Positions 1-7,769 of a stretch of 32,446 nt of DNA are shown in pieces. The notes below the pieces were generated by a model that saw nothing but the letters and a program-made list of their open reading frames with translations, made no database searches and had not been told where the DNA came from. Location of the stretch: the NCBI GenBank assembly GCA_015222065.1, contig JADFUQ010000112.1:1-32446 (forward strand), in the 5' to 3' direction. Source of the stretch: Bacteroidota bacterium (GTDB taxonomy: Bacteria > Bacteroidota > Bacteroidia > Bacteroidales > VadinHA17). Numbering within the stretch: the first letter of the stretch is position 1; each line of letters begins with the position of its first letter. The translations under genes and the position numbers were made by a program.

Positions 1-63
1 GTGTTGCAGTGGGAAGAGGGATGAAGAGAGGGAGCGAGGGAGCGACTGAGAGAAGAGGCGAAA

Positions 64-95
64 AGGAGATGAGGAGATGAGAAGATGAGAAGATG
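64..95 (+). repeat. AGRAGATG octamer array (4 units)
   Basis: Four exact 8-bp units fit the consensus AGRAGATG (two with G, two with A at the third position) without any phase slip. Two copies of GGGAGCGA at 30-45 precede them. The complementary vocabulary (CTCTCAT) occurs as a heptamer array at 22966-22986. Confidence 0.75.
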
Positions 96-112
96 AGCAA
101 GATATATAGAAA

Positions 113-151
113 GACCTGCCAGAGTGCGCCGAAGGCGTTCCTGGCAGAGTC
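113..151. repeat. REP-like compound hairpin
   Basis: CTGCCAG (116-122) pairs with CTGGCAG (141-147). Inside it CGCC and GGCG pair around a GAA loop, giving a stem, an internal loop and an apical stem. Outer GA/TC bases can extend it. No T-tract follows on the plus strand, so it does not look like an intrinsic terminator. It is more like a palindromic intergenic repeat, but no second copy is seen in the window. Confidence 0.55.
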
Positions 152-252
152 GAAAGGAAGAAGAAAAATGTTCTAAAGTTGAAAGCATATAACTCTTTAG
201 ATCCCATGTTCCGGGATACGGGTTTTTGTTTGTTAAGTATTCATTATAGAAG

Positions 253-325
253 TTTACCCCGTGAAATGCGACGCTTGCCCTGCCTGCCCCGTAAGGAAGA
301 ATGACTATACCGGGGTGCTCCTGCG
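253..325 (+). repeat. Dispersed intergenic repeat, copy A (short form)
   Basis: It contains the ordered blocks TTACCCCGTGAAAT, GCTTGCCCTG and GAATGACTATACCGGGGTGCT. The reverse complement of the window's right end (32341-32446) has the same blocks in the same order, with a few substitutions (TTACCCTGTGAAAT, GCTTGCCCTG, GAATGACTGTACGGGGGTGCT). Copy A lacks the hairpin found in the middle of the right-end copy. The two copies are in inverted orientation about 32 kb apart. Confidence 0.65.
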
Positions 326-392
326 CCTTTGCAGTGAAAAAACATAACAATCTTTTTCTTTATTCCATATCAACAGAAACATCAATTTTTTA

Positions 393-400
393 TATATTTG
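393..400 (+). promoter_or_regulatory. Candidate -7 box upstream of the PPIase gene
   Basis: TATATTTG matches the Bacteroidota -7 consensus TAnnTTTG and lies 41 bp upstream of the ATG at 442. No good -33 TTTG element is seen at the usual 19-21 bp spacing, so the call is tentative. Confidence 0.35.
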
Positions 401-441
401 CTGCCTGAATTTTTGCATCAAACTAAAATCTTAAATAACTC

Positions 442-2556
442 ATGTCAACATTACAAACATTACGTGAAAGAGGAGGAGTTCTTGTAGCAATTATTATAGG
501 ACTGGCACTTTTGGCTTTTATTTTAGGTGATTTTAAAATTGGAAAAGGAGCCGGAGGGAGATCGAAAAAATATTTTGAAATAGCAGAAATTGCCGGAAAA
601 TCCATTACTTACCAGGACTTTGAGAAAAAAATAAATAAACTTACAGAGATCTATAAATTATCGGGCAACGGGGTTATCGATGAAAGCACCTCAGAAAAAA
701 TCAGGGAGCAAAGCTGGCAACAGCTAATCCGCGAAAATATTCTGGATAATGAATATAAGGAACTGGGACTGGGTGTATGTAATGAGGAGTTGTTTGACCT
801 GATACAGGGAAATAACCCTCATCTTTTTATCAGGCAAATGTTTACTGATCCGCAAACAGGAAGAATGAATAAGCCTGCACTGATAAATTTCCTTAAGAAT
901 ATGGATAATGATCCAACCCAGAAAGCTTACTGGTTATTCATGGAAGACGAAATTCTAAATGACAGGTTTTTTATAAAATATACCAACCTTATTCGCAAAG
1001 GGTTATATCCCACACATAATCAAGCTGTAATTGAGTTTAACGAGTCAAATAAAAAGGTTGATTTTAATTATTTTGTTGAACGATTCAATACTATATCTGA
1101 TAGCGCTGTAACAGTAAATTTAAATGACCTTGAAAAATATTACAATGAACATAAAGATGATTATAAACAATCGCCTGCAAGGTCTATTGAATATGTTATA
1201 TTCAGTGTAGAGCCGTCTGAAGCAGATATTGCTGAAAGCGAAAAGTGGATCAATGGTATCAAATCTGAGTTTGAACAAGCTGAAGATGTGAAAGAATTTG
1301 TTAACCTTACAGCCGATACACGGTTTGAGGATATTAACCATACCCCGGATGAATTCCCGGAAATTATCAGGGGGTTTGTTGATACGGCTGAATTAGGAGA
1401 AGTTTACGGACCATATTTTGAAAATGAAACTTACAAACTGGCAAAAATAGCTGAGATAAACTACTTGCCTGATTCTGTACATGTCCGTCATATTCTTATA
1501 TCTGCCGGTCAGAACAGAAGCTTTAGTGAAGCAGAATCTACTGCAGACAGTCTGAAAACACTAATAAGAAACGGCACTAATTTTAACATGATTGCAATAA
1601 CTTTTTCCGACGACCAGGGATCAGCCCAACTTGGTGGTGATCTCGGATGGTTTAGCGAAGGACAAATGGTTAAACCTTTTAATGATACATGTTTTCAAGG
1701 GAAAACCGGTGATCTGACCATAGTTGAAACCCAATTTGGTTTTCACATTATTGAAATACTTGATCAGAGCAGTACTGTAAAAAAATTCAAAGTAGGAATA
1801 GTTGACAGAAAACTGGAACCAAGCTCAACTACATATCAGAACATTTATGCTGAAGCAAGTCGTTTTGCAGGGATGAACAACACATACGAGAAATTCAATG
1901 AAACTATTGTCGGTGAAGGTTATGATAAACGAACAGCTAATGATTTAAACCCCACTGATAAAGAAATTCCCGGTCTTGAGACACCAAGGTATCTTATACG
2001 GTCGGTTTTTGAAAGCAAAGAAAATGAGATTGTTCTTGATTTTAATGAGCAGGCTGTTTTTGAACTGGGTGATCAATTCGTAATTGCATATCTCTCCGAT
2101 GTAAAAAAAGAGGGATATTCTAAGCTTGAAGATGTTGAATCAGATATCCGCCTTAATGTTATGAAGGAGAAAAAAGCTTTGAAAATAATAGAAAATATTA
2201 AAGCCAGGATGAGTGAAACAGAAACCATTGAGGAACTTGGAAGAGACCTGGGGGTAAATATTGAAACTGCAACAGAAATTTCATTTAATTCATTTTCAAT
2301 TCCCGGAGCAGGTATAGAACCACAAGTAATTGCCACCGCAGTTAATAGCGATCAAGGGATACTTACCGGTCCTTTTATTGGAAATAACGGAGTATATGTT
2401 ATTACTGTCACAAACATTACAAATCCGGAAGAGACTGACCTTACAGCAATATTAAACCGTTTAAAAAGCACCTATAATTCCAGAGCCGGTTATGAAGCAT
2501 TTGAGGCATTGAAGGAAAATGCCGATATAGTTGACAGCAGGTCTAAATTCTACTAG
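442..2556 (+). CDS. Membrane-anchored peptidyl-prolyl isomerase, PpiD/SurA-like
   Basis: This is a 704-residue periplasmic folding chaperone with peptidyl-prolyl cis-trans isomerase activity for outer-membrane or secreted proteins. The N-terminus has a short cytoplasmic stretch and one membrane anchor (about residues 13-29, GVLVAIIIGLALLAFILG), followed by a SurA_N-like helical region. A parvulin (PPIC/rotamase) domain runs from about residue 346 to 446. It starts VHVRHIL and includes LGGDLGWFSEGQMVKPF and the closing FGFHIIEI, all typical of the family. A C-terminal region related to the chaperone part follows. The length fits the ~700-residue Bacteroidota members. The ATG at 442 places the anchor right at the N-terminus. 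The gene stands alone and converges on the aminotransferase gene. PpiD-like architecture is clear. The exact orthology (PpiD versus SurA) is inferred. Confidence 0.93.
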   Translation: MSTLQTLRERGGVLVAIIIGLALLAFILGDFKIGKGAGGRSKKYFEIAEIAGKSITYQDFEKKINKLTEIYKLSGNGVIDESTSEKIREQSWQQLIRENILDNEYKELGLGVCNEELFDLIQGNNPHLFIRQMFTDPQTGRMNKPALINFLKNMDNDPTQKAYWLFMEDEILNDRFFIKYTNLIRKGLYPTHNQAVIEFNESNKKVDFNYFVERFNTISDSAVTVNLNDLEKYYNEHKDDYKQSPARSIEYVIFSVEPSEADIAESEKWINGIKSEFEQAEDVKEFVNLTADTRFEDINHTPDEFPEIIRGFVDTAELGEVYGPYFENETYKLAKIAEINYLPDSVHVRHILISAGQNRSFSEAESTADSLKTLIRNGTNFNMIAITFSDDQGSAQLGGDLGWFSEGQMVKPFNDTCFQGKTGDLTIVETQFGFHIIEILDQSSTVKKFKVGIVDRKLEPSSTTYQNIYAEASRFAGMNNTYEKFNETIVGEGYDKRTANDLNPTDKEIPGLETPRYLIRSVFESKENEIVLDFNEQAVFELGDQFVIAYLSDVKKEGYSKLEDVESDIRLNVMKEKKALKIIENIKARMSETETIEELGRDLGVNIETATEISFNSFSIPGAGIEPQVIATAVNSDQGILTGPFIGNNGVYVITVTNITNPEETDLTAILNRLKSTYNSRAGYEAFEALKENADIVDSRSKFY

Positions 2557-2620
2557 AATAAGAATAAACATATGGAGTTGGGAATTGTGATGCAGTATTC
2601 CGGGTATCCTGTTGCGAAAC

Positions 2621-3793
2621 TCAGGAAATATTAAAAAATTTCTCCATCCTGTCGAAAGCCTTGTTTATCATCTCTTCAGGTACACAAAAGGAGAGTCTCA
2701 AGTGACCTTCGCCTTTAAAAGCAACACCGGGTGTTGTAGATACAAGGGCATCAAAAAGTAATTTCTTGCAAAATTCGGCAGAATCTGCACCATCCTCATG
2801 CAATATTTTCGGGAACATGAGATATCCACCCTGTGGTCTTTGATATTTAAATACCGAAGGCATCCGGTCAAGCCGTTCACACATCAGGTTTCTGGCAGAT
2901 AAATAATGTTCGCTGAACTCACTTATGCAATCCTGTGGTCCCCTGAGTGCTTCAATAGCTGCATATTGTGAAACTACCGGTGTGCAAATTGCAAACGGAA
3001 TATGAGCTTTTGTTATCTGGGGTATAATTTCCTCGTCAGCATGAATATAACCTATACGCCAGCCAGTCATTGCATATGTTTTGGTAAATGTAAATGCACT
3101 TATCACATTCTTTGACATTCCAGGAACAGAGGCAATACTAAAATGTATATTTCCATCGAAGGTGAAATATTCGTATGCTTCATCTGTAATAAGCATAAGA
3201 TTATTTTCAAGAGCAATTTCTGCCAGTTGTAATTGTTGTTCTTCACTAAAAACCGAACCGGTAGGATTACCGGGAGTACAATACATAATTGCTTTGGTTT
3301 TTGGCGTTATTGATTTTTTTATGGCTTGTATATCAAGAACAAATCCTTCTTCCTCAATGGTTGGAACCAGAACCGGTTTGCCTAAAGCCATTACAACCTG
3401 CCTGATATGTGTTGAATAAGTCGGGGTAGGGAAAATTACCTCGTCGCCCGGATCTATAATTGCCATAACTGCTGCTGATAATCCTTCAATAGCACCAACA
3501 GTTACAATTATCTGCTCTGGATTAGCATTAATATTATTCTTTGTTTTTAATTTTTTTACTATTTCTTCTCTCAATTCCGGTAAGCCAGCCGACTCGGAAT
3601 ATCCTCCGGCCAGTCCTTTTTCTATTGCATTAATCGCGGCTTTTTTGATATGTCCAGGAGTATCTGAAGTAGGTTTTGCCCAGGACAGGAATGCCACATC
3701 ATCAAATTGTTTAGACAGTCGTGTCATTTCATGAATGGCTGATCTGGGTATTTGTGAAACCCTGTTTGAAATCAATTCTTTTCCTTTTCTCAT
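2621..3793 (-). CDS. Class I/II pyridoxal-phosphate aminotransferase
   Basis: This 390-residue cytoplasmic enzyme of fold type I transfers amino groups between an amino acid and a 2-oxo acid. Visible landmarks are CTPGNPTG around Asn176, ITDEAYE with Asp204 (cofactor pyridine nitrogen contact), and TFTKTYAMTGWRIGY with Lys238 as the Schiff-base lysine. An Arg in the C-terminal LRLSF segment probably binds the substrate carboxylate. The sequence resembles the AspC/PatA-like branch (aspartate or aromatic aminotransferases), but the substrate cannot be assigned from motifs alone. It lies 23 nt downstream of the CGGC-domain gene on the same strand, so the two are probably cotranscribed. No clear terminator separates it from the convergent PPIase gene. 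Confidence 0.92.
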   Translation of the reverse strand: MRKGKELISNRVSQIPRSAIHEMTRLSKQFDDVAFLSWAKPTSDTPGHIKKAAINAIEKGLAGGYSESAGLPELREEIVKKLKTKNNINANPEQIIVTVGAIEGLSAAVMAIIDPGDEVIFPTPTYSTHIRQVVMALGKPVLVPTIEEEGFVLDIQAIKKSITPKTKAIMYCTPGNPTGSVFSEEQQLQLAEIALENNLMLITDEAYEYFTFDGNIHFSIASVPGMSKNVISAFTFTKTYAMTGWRIGYIHADEEIIPQITKAHIPFAICTPVVSQYAAIEALRGPQDCISEFSEHYLSARNLMCERLDRMPSVFKYQRPQGGYLMFPKILHEDGADSAEFCKKLLFDALVSTTPGVAFKGEGHLRLSFCVPEEMINKAFDRMEKFFNIS

Positions 3794-3816
3794 AGTATAT
3801 TTTCCAGGTTATGTTC

Positions 3817-4263
3817 CTAATTATAAGCAAGCCTGATTTCCGGGGTAGCCAGAGTAGGCTTAATATACTCCTGCCATGCAGGATTATCCCATGTTTTTAG
3901 GGCTCTATGTATCACATAATACTTCTCAGGAATTGGATGGGTGCCAACAACTACCTTTAAATTATATTGCTCCTCTATAAACTTCTTAAAAAATGTAATA
4001 CGCGTACATGGAGGATAGCCAACTACCATTCCGGTAGCAAAATGAATGACCTCTGCCCCATTCTTTTTCATTTCCCCCGGAACGTATTCAATATTTCCAC
4101 CAGGACATCCATCACAGGTTGAATACCCAACAAGCTCAACGTCCATGTCTTTGTAAATACTAAAAGCACCTTCCTTGTTTTTCATGGATCTAAAACATTT
4201 ACCACCACCACAAGTATGATAACGGTGACAAATAATAATTCCGATTTTTACTATTTTTTTCAT
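3817..4263 (-). CDS. CGGC-domain cysteine-rich protein
   Basis: This 148-residue protein has no signal peptide. Conserved cysteines form the pattern of the CGGC domain family: Cys12, Cys18 and Cys23 (HTCGGGKC), Cys50 and Cys53 (STCDGCPGG), and Cys86 (PPCTR). The family is small, found in anaerobic bacteria and archaea, and has no established biochemical function. The cysteine arrangement suggests binding of a metal or an iron-sulfur cluster, which is inference. It sits 112 nt after ftsZ and 23 nt before the aminotransferase gene, all on the minus strand. The gap before it carries an AACCAGY heptamer array, so it may have its own promoter. Confidence 0.85.
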   Translation of the reverse strand: MKKIVKIGIIICHRYHTCGGGKCFRSMKNKEGAFSIYKDMDVELVGYSTCDGCPGGNIEYVPGEMKKNGAEVIHFATGMVVGYPPCTRITFFKKFIEEQYNLKVVVGTHPIPEKYYVIHRALKTWDNPAWQEYIKPTLATPEIRLAYN

Positions 4264-4278
4264 TTAAACTTGTTTTTT

Positions 4279-4310
4279 AACCAGTAACCAGCAACCAGCA
4301 ACCAGTAACC
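4279..4310 (-). repeat. AACCAGY heptamer array (4 units)
   Basis: Four exact 7-bp units (AACCAGT, AACCAGC, AACCAGC, AACCAGT) plus a partial fifth lie between ftsZ and the CGGC-domain gene. On the minus strand they read RCTGGTT, the same word as the seven-unit array at 22883-22930 on the plus strand. Confidence 0.8.
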
Positions 4311-4375
4311 AAAAACTCAGGTTAATTATTATGTTTTTCTACGTTTTCTCCTTTTATAGTTTTCTTCTAAGTTCT

Positions 4376-5872
4376 TTAATCAACATTATCATGCAGGTAT
4401 GAATTATTATCTTTCAGTATTGATTTTTTCTTTTTATTATCCTCATTATCCTCCTCATCACCAAGAGAATATCTTGAAACTTTAGATTTAGATGAATAAA
4501 CATCATTCTTTATATTAATATTTCTTCTTATATAAGCAGGTTCATCTTCAAGTTCGTCAATATTATCTTTAACATCCTGATTTTTAAGACCTTTTTCTTT
4601 TATTATAGAATGTGTTTCTTTTATTTTCCTAATCCGTTCAGCATTTTTTTCAGAATTGATTGAATGGTTTTCCGGATTATGATCCGGTTTTTTATTCACA
4701 TCTGCCGGCTCTTCATCCTCCTCCTGCATATTAAAATTAATTGTACGTTGATTATTATTATATTCATCAACACGGTAAGTACCAAGATCTTTATCTTTAA
4801 TTTCAAAAATAGCATCCTGCCATTTTCTCTCATCCGATGAATTTTCAGACAACGTTACACTTTTCCTGGATCTGCTTTTTACATACAATTCAGGGATACT
4901 GTTAGCCTCAAAACCGGTAGCTATTATTGTAACAACTACTTTTTCTTCAAGTGATTCATCAACACCTGTTCCCCATATTAATTGCACATCCTCTGCTGCC
5001 AGTTCATTTAAATAATCGGTTATTTCGCCTACTTCATCCATACTTATTTCATCAGACCCGGAAGAAATGTTGAGTAAAATACTTTTTGCGCCGGTAATAT
5101 CATTCGAATTAAGCAAGGGTGATGTTACTGCCTGTTCAATTGCTTTCAATGCTCTTCCTTCACCTTCAGCTACACCAGTACCCATTATTGCCACACCCGA
5201 ATTAGTCATTACTGTCTGGACATCGGCAAAATCAACATTTATATAACCATGAACTGTAATTATTTCAGCTATTCCTTTAGCGGCAATAGTAAGCACATTA
5301 TCCGCGTGCCCGAATGCTTCAGACAACTTAAGATCTCCAAATATTTCCCTGAGTTTCTCATTATTAATTACCAGGAGTGAATCGACATATTGACTTAATT
5401 CATTAATACCGTCTATAGCCTGGTTAATCCTTTTCTGTCCTTCAAATTTAAAAGGGATTGTAACAATGGCAACTGTAAGAATACCTGCTTCGCGGGCTGC
5501 TTTCGCGATTACCGGTGCAGCTCCCGTTCCTGTTCCTCCGCCCATTCCGGCTGTCAGGAAAACCATTTTTGTATTGCTCGAAATTGCATCTGTTATATCA
5601 TCCATGTTTTCCAGAGCAGCCTGTTTACCTATTTCAGGAATATTTCCTGCTCCTCTTCCTTCAGTAAGAGATTCACCAATTTGTATTTTCACAGGAACCG
5701 GACTGGTATTCAATGCCTGTGCATCTGTATTGCACACCACAAAATTAACATCCTTTATGCCTTTTTGGTACATATAATTTACCGCGTTACTCCCACCTCC
5801 ACCAATACCCAGAACCTTTATAGTTGATGACTTTTCAACAGGCAGATCAAAGTTCATTATTTCGTCAGTCAT
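4376..5872 (-). CDS. ftsZ: Cell division tubulin homologue FtsZ
   Basis: FtsZ is the GTPase that polymerises into the cytokinetic ring. The GTP-binding tubulin signature GGGTGTGAAP is at residues 111-120, and the catalytic T7 loop NVDFAD is at 212-217. Residues 14 to ~325 form the globular core. A long, charged, probably disordered linker follows, and then PAYIRR, which resembles the conserved C-terminal peptide that binds FtsA. A further Lys/Asp-rich tail ends in LHDNVD. At 498 residues it is longer than the ~380 of proteobacterial FtsZ, as is common in Bacteroidota. It is the last gene of the dcw cluster, separated from ftsA by 298 bp that are mostly a repeat element. The start MTDEIMNFDLP at 5872 leaves a typical short N-terminal extension. 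Confidence 0.98.
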   Translation of the reverse strand: MTDEIMNFDLPVEKSSTIKVLGIGGGGSNAVNYMYQKGIKDVNFVVCNTDAQALNTSPVPVKIQIGESLTEGRGAGNIPEIGKQAALENMDDITDAISSNTKMVFLTAGMGGGTGTGAAPVIAKAAREAGILTVAIVTIPFKFEGQKRINQAIDGINELSQYVDSLLVINNEKLREIFGDLKLSEAFGHADNVLTIAAKGIAEIITVHGYINVDFADVQTVMTNSGVAIMGTGVAEGEGRALKAIEQAVTSPLLNSNDITGAKSILLNISSGSDEISMDEVGEITDYLNELAAEDVQLIWGTGVDESLEEKVVVTIIATGFEANSIPELYVKSRSRKSVTLSENSSDERKWQDAIFEIKDKDLGTYRVDEYNNNQRTINFNMQEEDEEPADVNKKPDHNPENHSINSEKNAERIRKIKETHSIIKEKGLKNQDVKDNIDELEDEPAYIRRNINIKNDVYSSKSKVSRYSLGDEEDNEDNKKKKSILKDNNSYLHDNVD

Positions 5873-5942
5873 GGCTATTATTTTTTGTTTTTAAATAAAT
5901 ACATTTTATATCACCGTTTTTTTCAAAAAGAACTGTAGTAAA

Positions 5943-6163
5943 TTAATTAGTGTCCGTCAATAAATCCATCATTTTATTTTATTAAGCACCAAATAACAAA
6001 AAACAAATAACAAATAAATCCCAAATACCAATTATCAAATGTCCGAAACTGTTTTGATTATTGAATTTTTGAATATTGTAATTTATTTGAAATTTGGTGC
6101 TTGTCATTTGTGATTTTTAATTCTTATTTAAACATTCGGACTTTGTAGACGGACTCTAATTAA
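5943..6163. repeat. MITE-like inverted-repeat element, copy 1 (ftsA-ftsZ gap)
   Basis: This ~221 bp element is bounded by TTAATTAGTGTCCGTC (5943-5958) and GACGGACTCTAATTAA (6148-6163), reverse complements with one mismatch. The left arm contains AAATAAC-type heptamers (5991-6018). The right arm contains heptamers ending in TTG (6083-6110), which are broadly complementary to the left arm, so the whole unit can fold as a long imperfect hairpin. Its right 82 bp (6081-6162) match 7690-7771 of copy 2 at 77 positions. It encodes no protein. It fills most of the gap 8 bp from the ftsA stop codon. Confidence 0.8.
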
Positions 6164-6170
6164 CTGTTTG

Positions 6171-7469
6171 CTAATCCATTTTCACGTCATTTTCAGCAAA
6201 CATTTCATTAAATGTTTTCTTCCACTTCTCAAAAAAGCGAGGTTTTTCTCCCTTAATATCATTTTCCTGTTCAAGGAACTCATGTGAGGTTTCTTTTTCA
6301 ACCTCATAAGTATTCAGGTATTCAAACCCCTTAAGCACGAGGCCAACGCTGGTAGCAAATTGTGGCTGGTTAATATCATCGTCTAATTCACCACCTATAA
6401 ATTCATTTGGTAAACCTACTCTCACATCCATTCCTGTTTTAAATTTCACAAGTTGTGAGAGATGTCTGAGTAAAGCACCTCCGCCTGTCAGTACAACACC
6501 GGCAGCAAGTTTCTCAAAATATCCACTGTTTTCTATTTCAAATATTACTGCATCAATTATTTCTTCCATCCTTGATTGGATAATATATGCCAGGCTTTTA
6601 AAAGAAATCTCCTTTGGTTCCCGTCCTGAAATACCCGGAATTGTTACCACCTTATCATCCGGAGAAATATCGCCGAGAGCCGAACCAAACTGGATTTTCA
6701 ACGATTCAGCCTGCCGCTGAAGGATAGCACATCCTTCTTTGATATCTTTTGTAACCACATTACCACCAAAAGGTATCACTGCAGTATGCCTGATAATATT
6801 ATCATAATAAACAGCAACATCAGTTGTTCCTCCACCAATATCCACTAAAACCACACCTGCTTCTTTTTCATCATCAGTAAGTACTGCTTCAGAGGAAGCT
6901 AGTGGTTCCAGGATAAGCTCTCTTATTTGCAGTCCTGTCCTGTTAATACATTTCTCAATATTTTTTGCCGAAGCTATCTGTCCAATTACGATATGGAAAT
7001 TAGCTTCCAGCCTTCTACCATTCATTCCTACAGGATTTTTCACGCCTGTTTCATTATCAACAATAAAATTCTGAGGCAGGACATGAATAATTTCCTCTCC
7101 AACATCAATAGGAATCTTATACATATCCTTTATCAGCCGGATAATATCTTCCCGCGTTATCTCTTCTTCCACGGAATTCCTGTTAATATATCCTCTGTTT
7201 CGCATGCTCCTGATATGTTGGCCGGCGATTCCGACAAAAACCTGGCTGAAATTTATTTCAGAACGTTTTTGAACATCTTCTACGGTTGAGCGGATAGCAT
7301 TCACGGTTTCTTCAATATTCAGGACAACTCCCCGTTTTATACCTTTTGAGGGAGCTTTGCTAAGTCCTAAAATCTCGATTTTACCATTTTCATTTTTCCT
7401 GCCGACTACAGAAACAATTTTTGTTGTTCCAATATCAACAGCCGCAACGATATGGTCTTTTTTGTTCAT
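6171..7469 (-). CDS. ftsA: Cell division protein FtsA
   Basis: FtsA is an actin-fold ATPase that tethers FtsZ filaments to the inner membrane and recruits later division proteins. The 432-residue sequence starts with the phosphate-1 motif VDIGTTKIVSVVG (about residues 11-23). It has the SHS2-type insertion (1C domain) near residues 85-160 and the phosphate-2 segment VLVDIGGGTTDVAVY near residue 207. The adenosine motif VVLTGGGALL is near residue 323. A basic amphipathic stretch near the C-terminus (RFFEKWKKTFNEMF) fits the membrane-targeting helix. Normal dcw spacing is broken on both sides, with 295 bp before it and 298 bp after it, each occupied by a copy of the same inverted-repeat element. 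This could uncouple ftsA and ftsZ expression from upstream genes. Confidence 0.97.
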   Translation of the reverse strand: MNKKDHIVAAVDIGTTKIVSVVGRKNENGKIEILGLSKAPSKGIKRGVVLNIEETVNAIRSTVEDVQKRSEINFSQVFVGIAGQHIRSMRNRGYINRNSVEEEITREDIIRLIKDMYKIPIDVGEEIIHVLPQNFIVDNETGVKNPVGMNGRRLEANFHIVIGQIASAKNIEKCINRTGLQIRELILEPLASSEAVLTDDEKEAGVVLVDIGGGTTDVAVYYDNIIRHTAVIPFGGNVVTKDIKEGCAILQRQAESLKIQFGSALGDISPDDKVVTIPGISGREPKEISFKSLAYIIQSRMEEIIDAVIFEIENSGYFEKLAAGVVLTGGGALLRHLSQLVKFKTGMDVRVGLPNEFIGGELDDDINQPQFATSVGLVLKGFEYLNTYEVEKETSHEFLEQENDIKGEKPRFFEKWKKTFNEMFAENDVKMD

Positions 7470-7540
7470 AGTATTAGATTTTTAATGTGGTTATGTAATA
7501 TTCTCTACTTTTTTACCAATAAATAATTTCCTTTTTAATA

Positions 7541-7769
7541 ATTAGAGTTTGTCCATATACTCTATATTTCGTTTATAAATAACAAATCTCAAAAAACAAA
7601 TAACAAATAATACCCAATGTTTGAAAAAACAAAATCCAAACAGCACATATACAAGAATTTGTTTGATTTTTTATTCATTAGAATTTGAGATTTATTTGAA
7701 ATTTGGTGCTTGTCATTTGTGATTTTTACTATTTATTTAAACTTTCGGACTTTATAGACGGACTCTAAT
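7541..7769. repeat. MITE-like inverted-repeat element, copy 2 (ftsQ-ftsA gap)
   Basis: This ~229 bp element has left end ATTAGAGTTTGTCCATA (7541-7557) and right end TATAGACGGACTCTAAT (7753-7769), inverted repeats with three transition mismatches. Internal heptamers AAATAAC, AAATCTC, AAAAAAC, AAATAAC and AAATAAT tile 7577-7611. The right arm shares 77 of 82 positions with copy 1. The right end runs into ftsQ: the last codons (AAT, TAG) lie inside the terminal repeat, so the element supplies the ftsQ stop codon. Confidence 0.8.

Larger units (their letters stand above)
1..441. other. Repeat-rich gene-free leader
   Basis: No convincing coding sequence is seen here. From the left it holds purine-rich octamer words (GGGAGCGA twice at 30-45, AGRAGATG four times at 64-95), a strong hairpin at 113-151, a weak hairpin followed by T-rich sequence at 201-230, a dispersed repeat copy at 253-325, and a candidate promoter just before the first gene. 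The first eleven bases (GTGTTGCAGTG) are the reverse complement of words found again near 21549, so the same short vocabulary occurs in distant gaps. Confidence 0.7.

Noticed and set aside
201-230. Rho-independent terminator of an upstream gene
   Set aside because: ATCCC and GGGAT form only a 5-bp stem with a 7-nt loop, the T-tract is offset by several bases, and no upstream gene is visible.
2557-2620. Bidirectional terminator between the convergent PPIase and aminotransferase genes
   Set aside because: Only a 4-bp CCTG/CAGG stem and a distant GAGTT/AACTC pair are present. No convincing hairpin with T-tract.
5466-5777. 103-codon plus-strand frame within ftsZ
   Set aside because: It is antisense to the GTP-binding core of ftsZ. 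Pro/Ala-rich translation caused by the complementary Gly codons.
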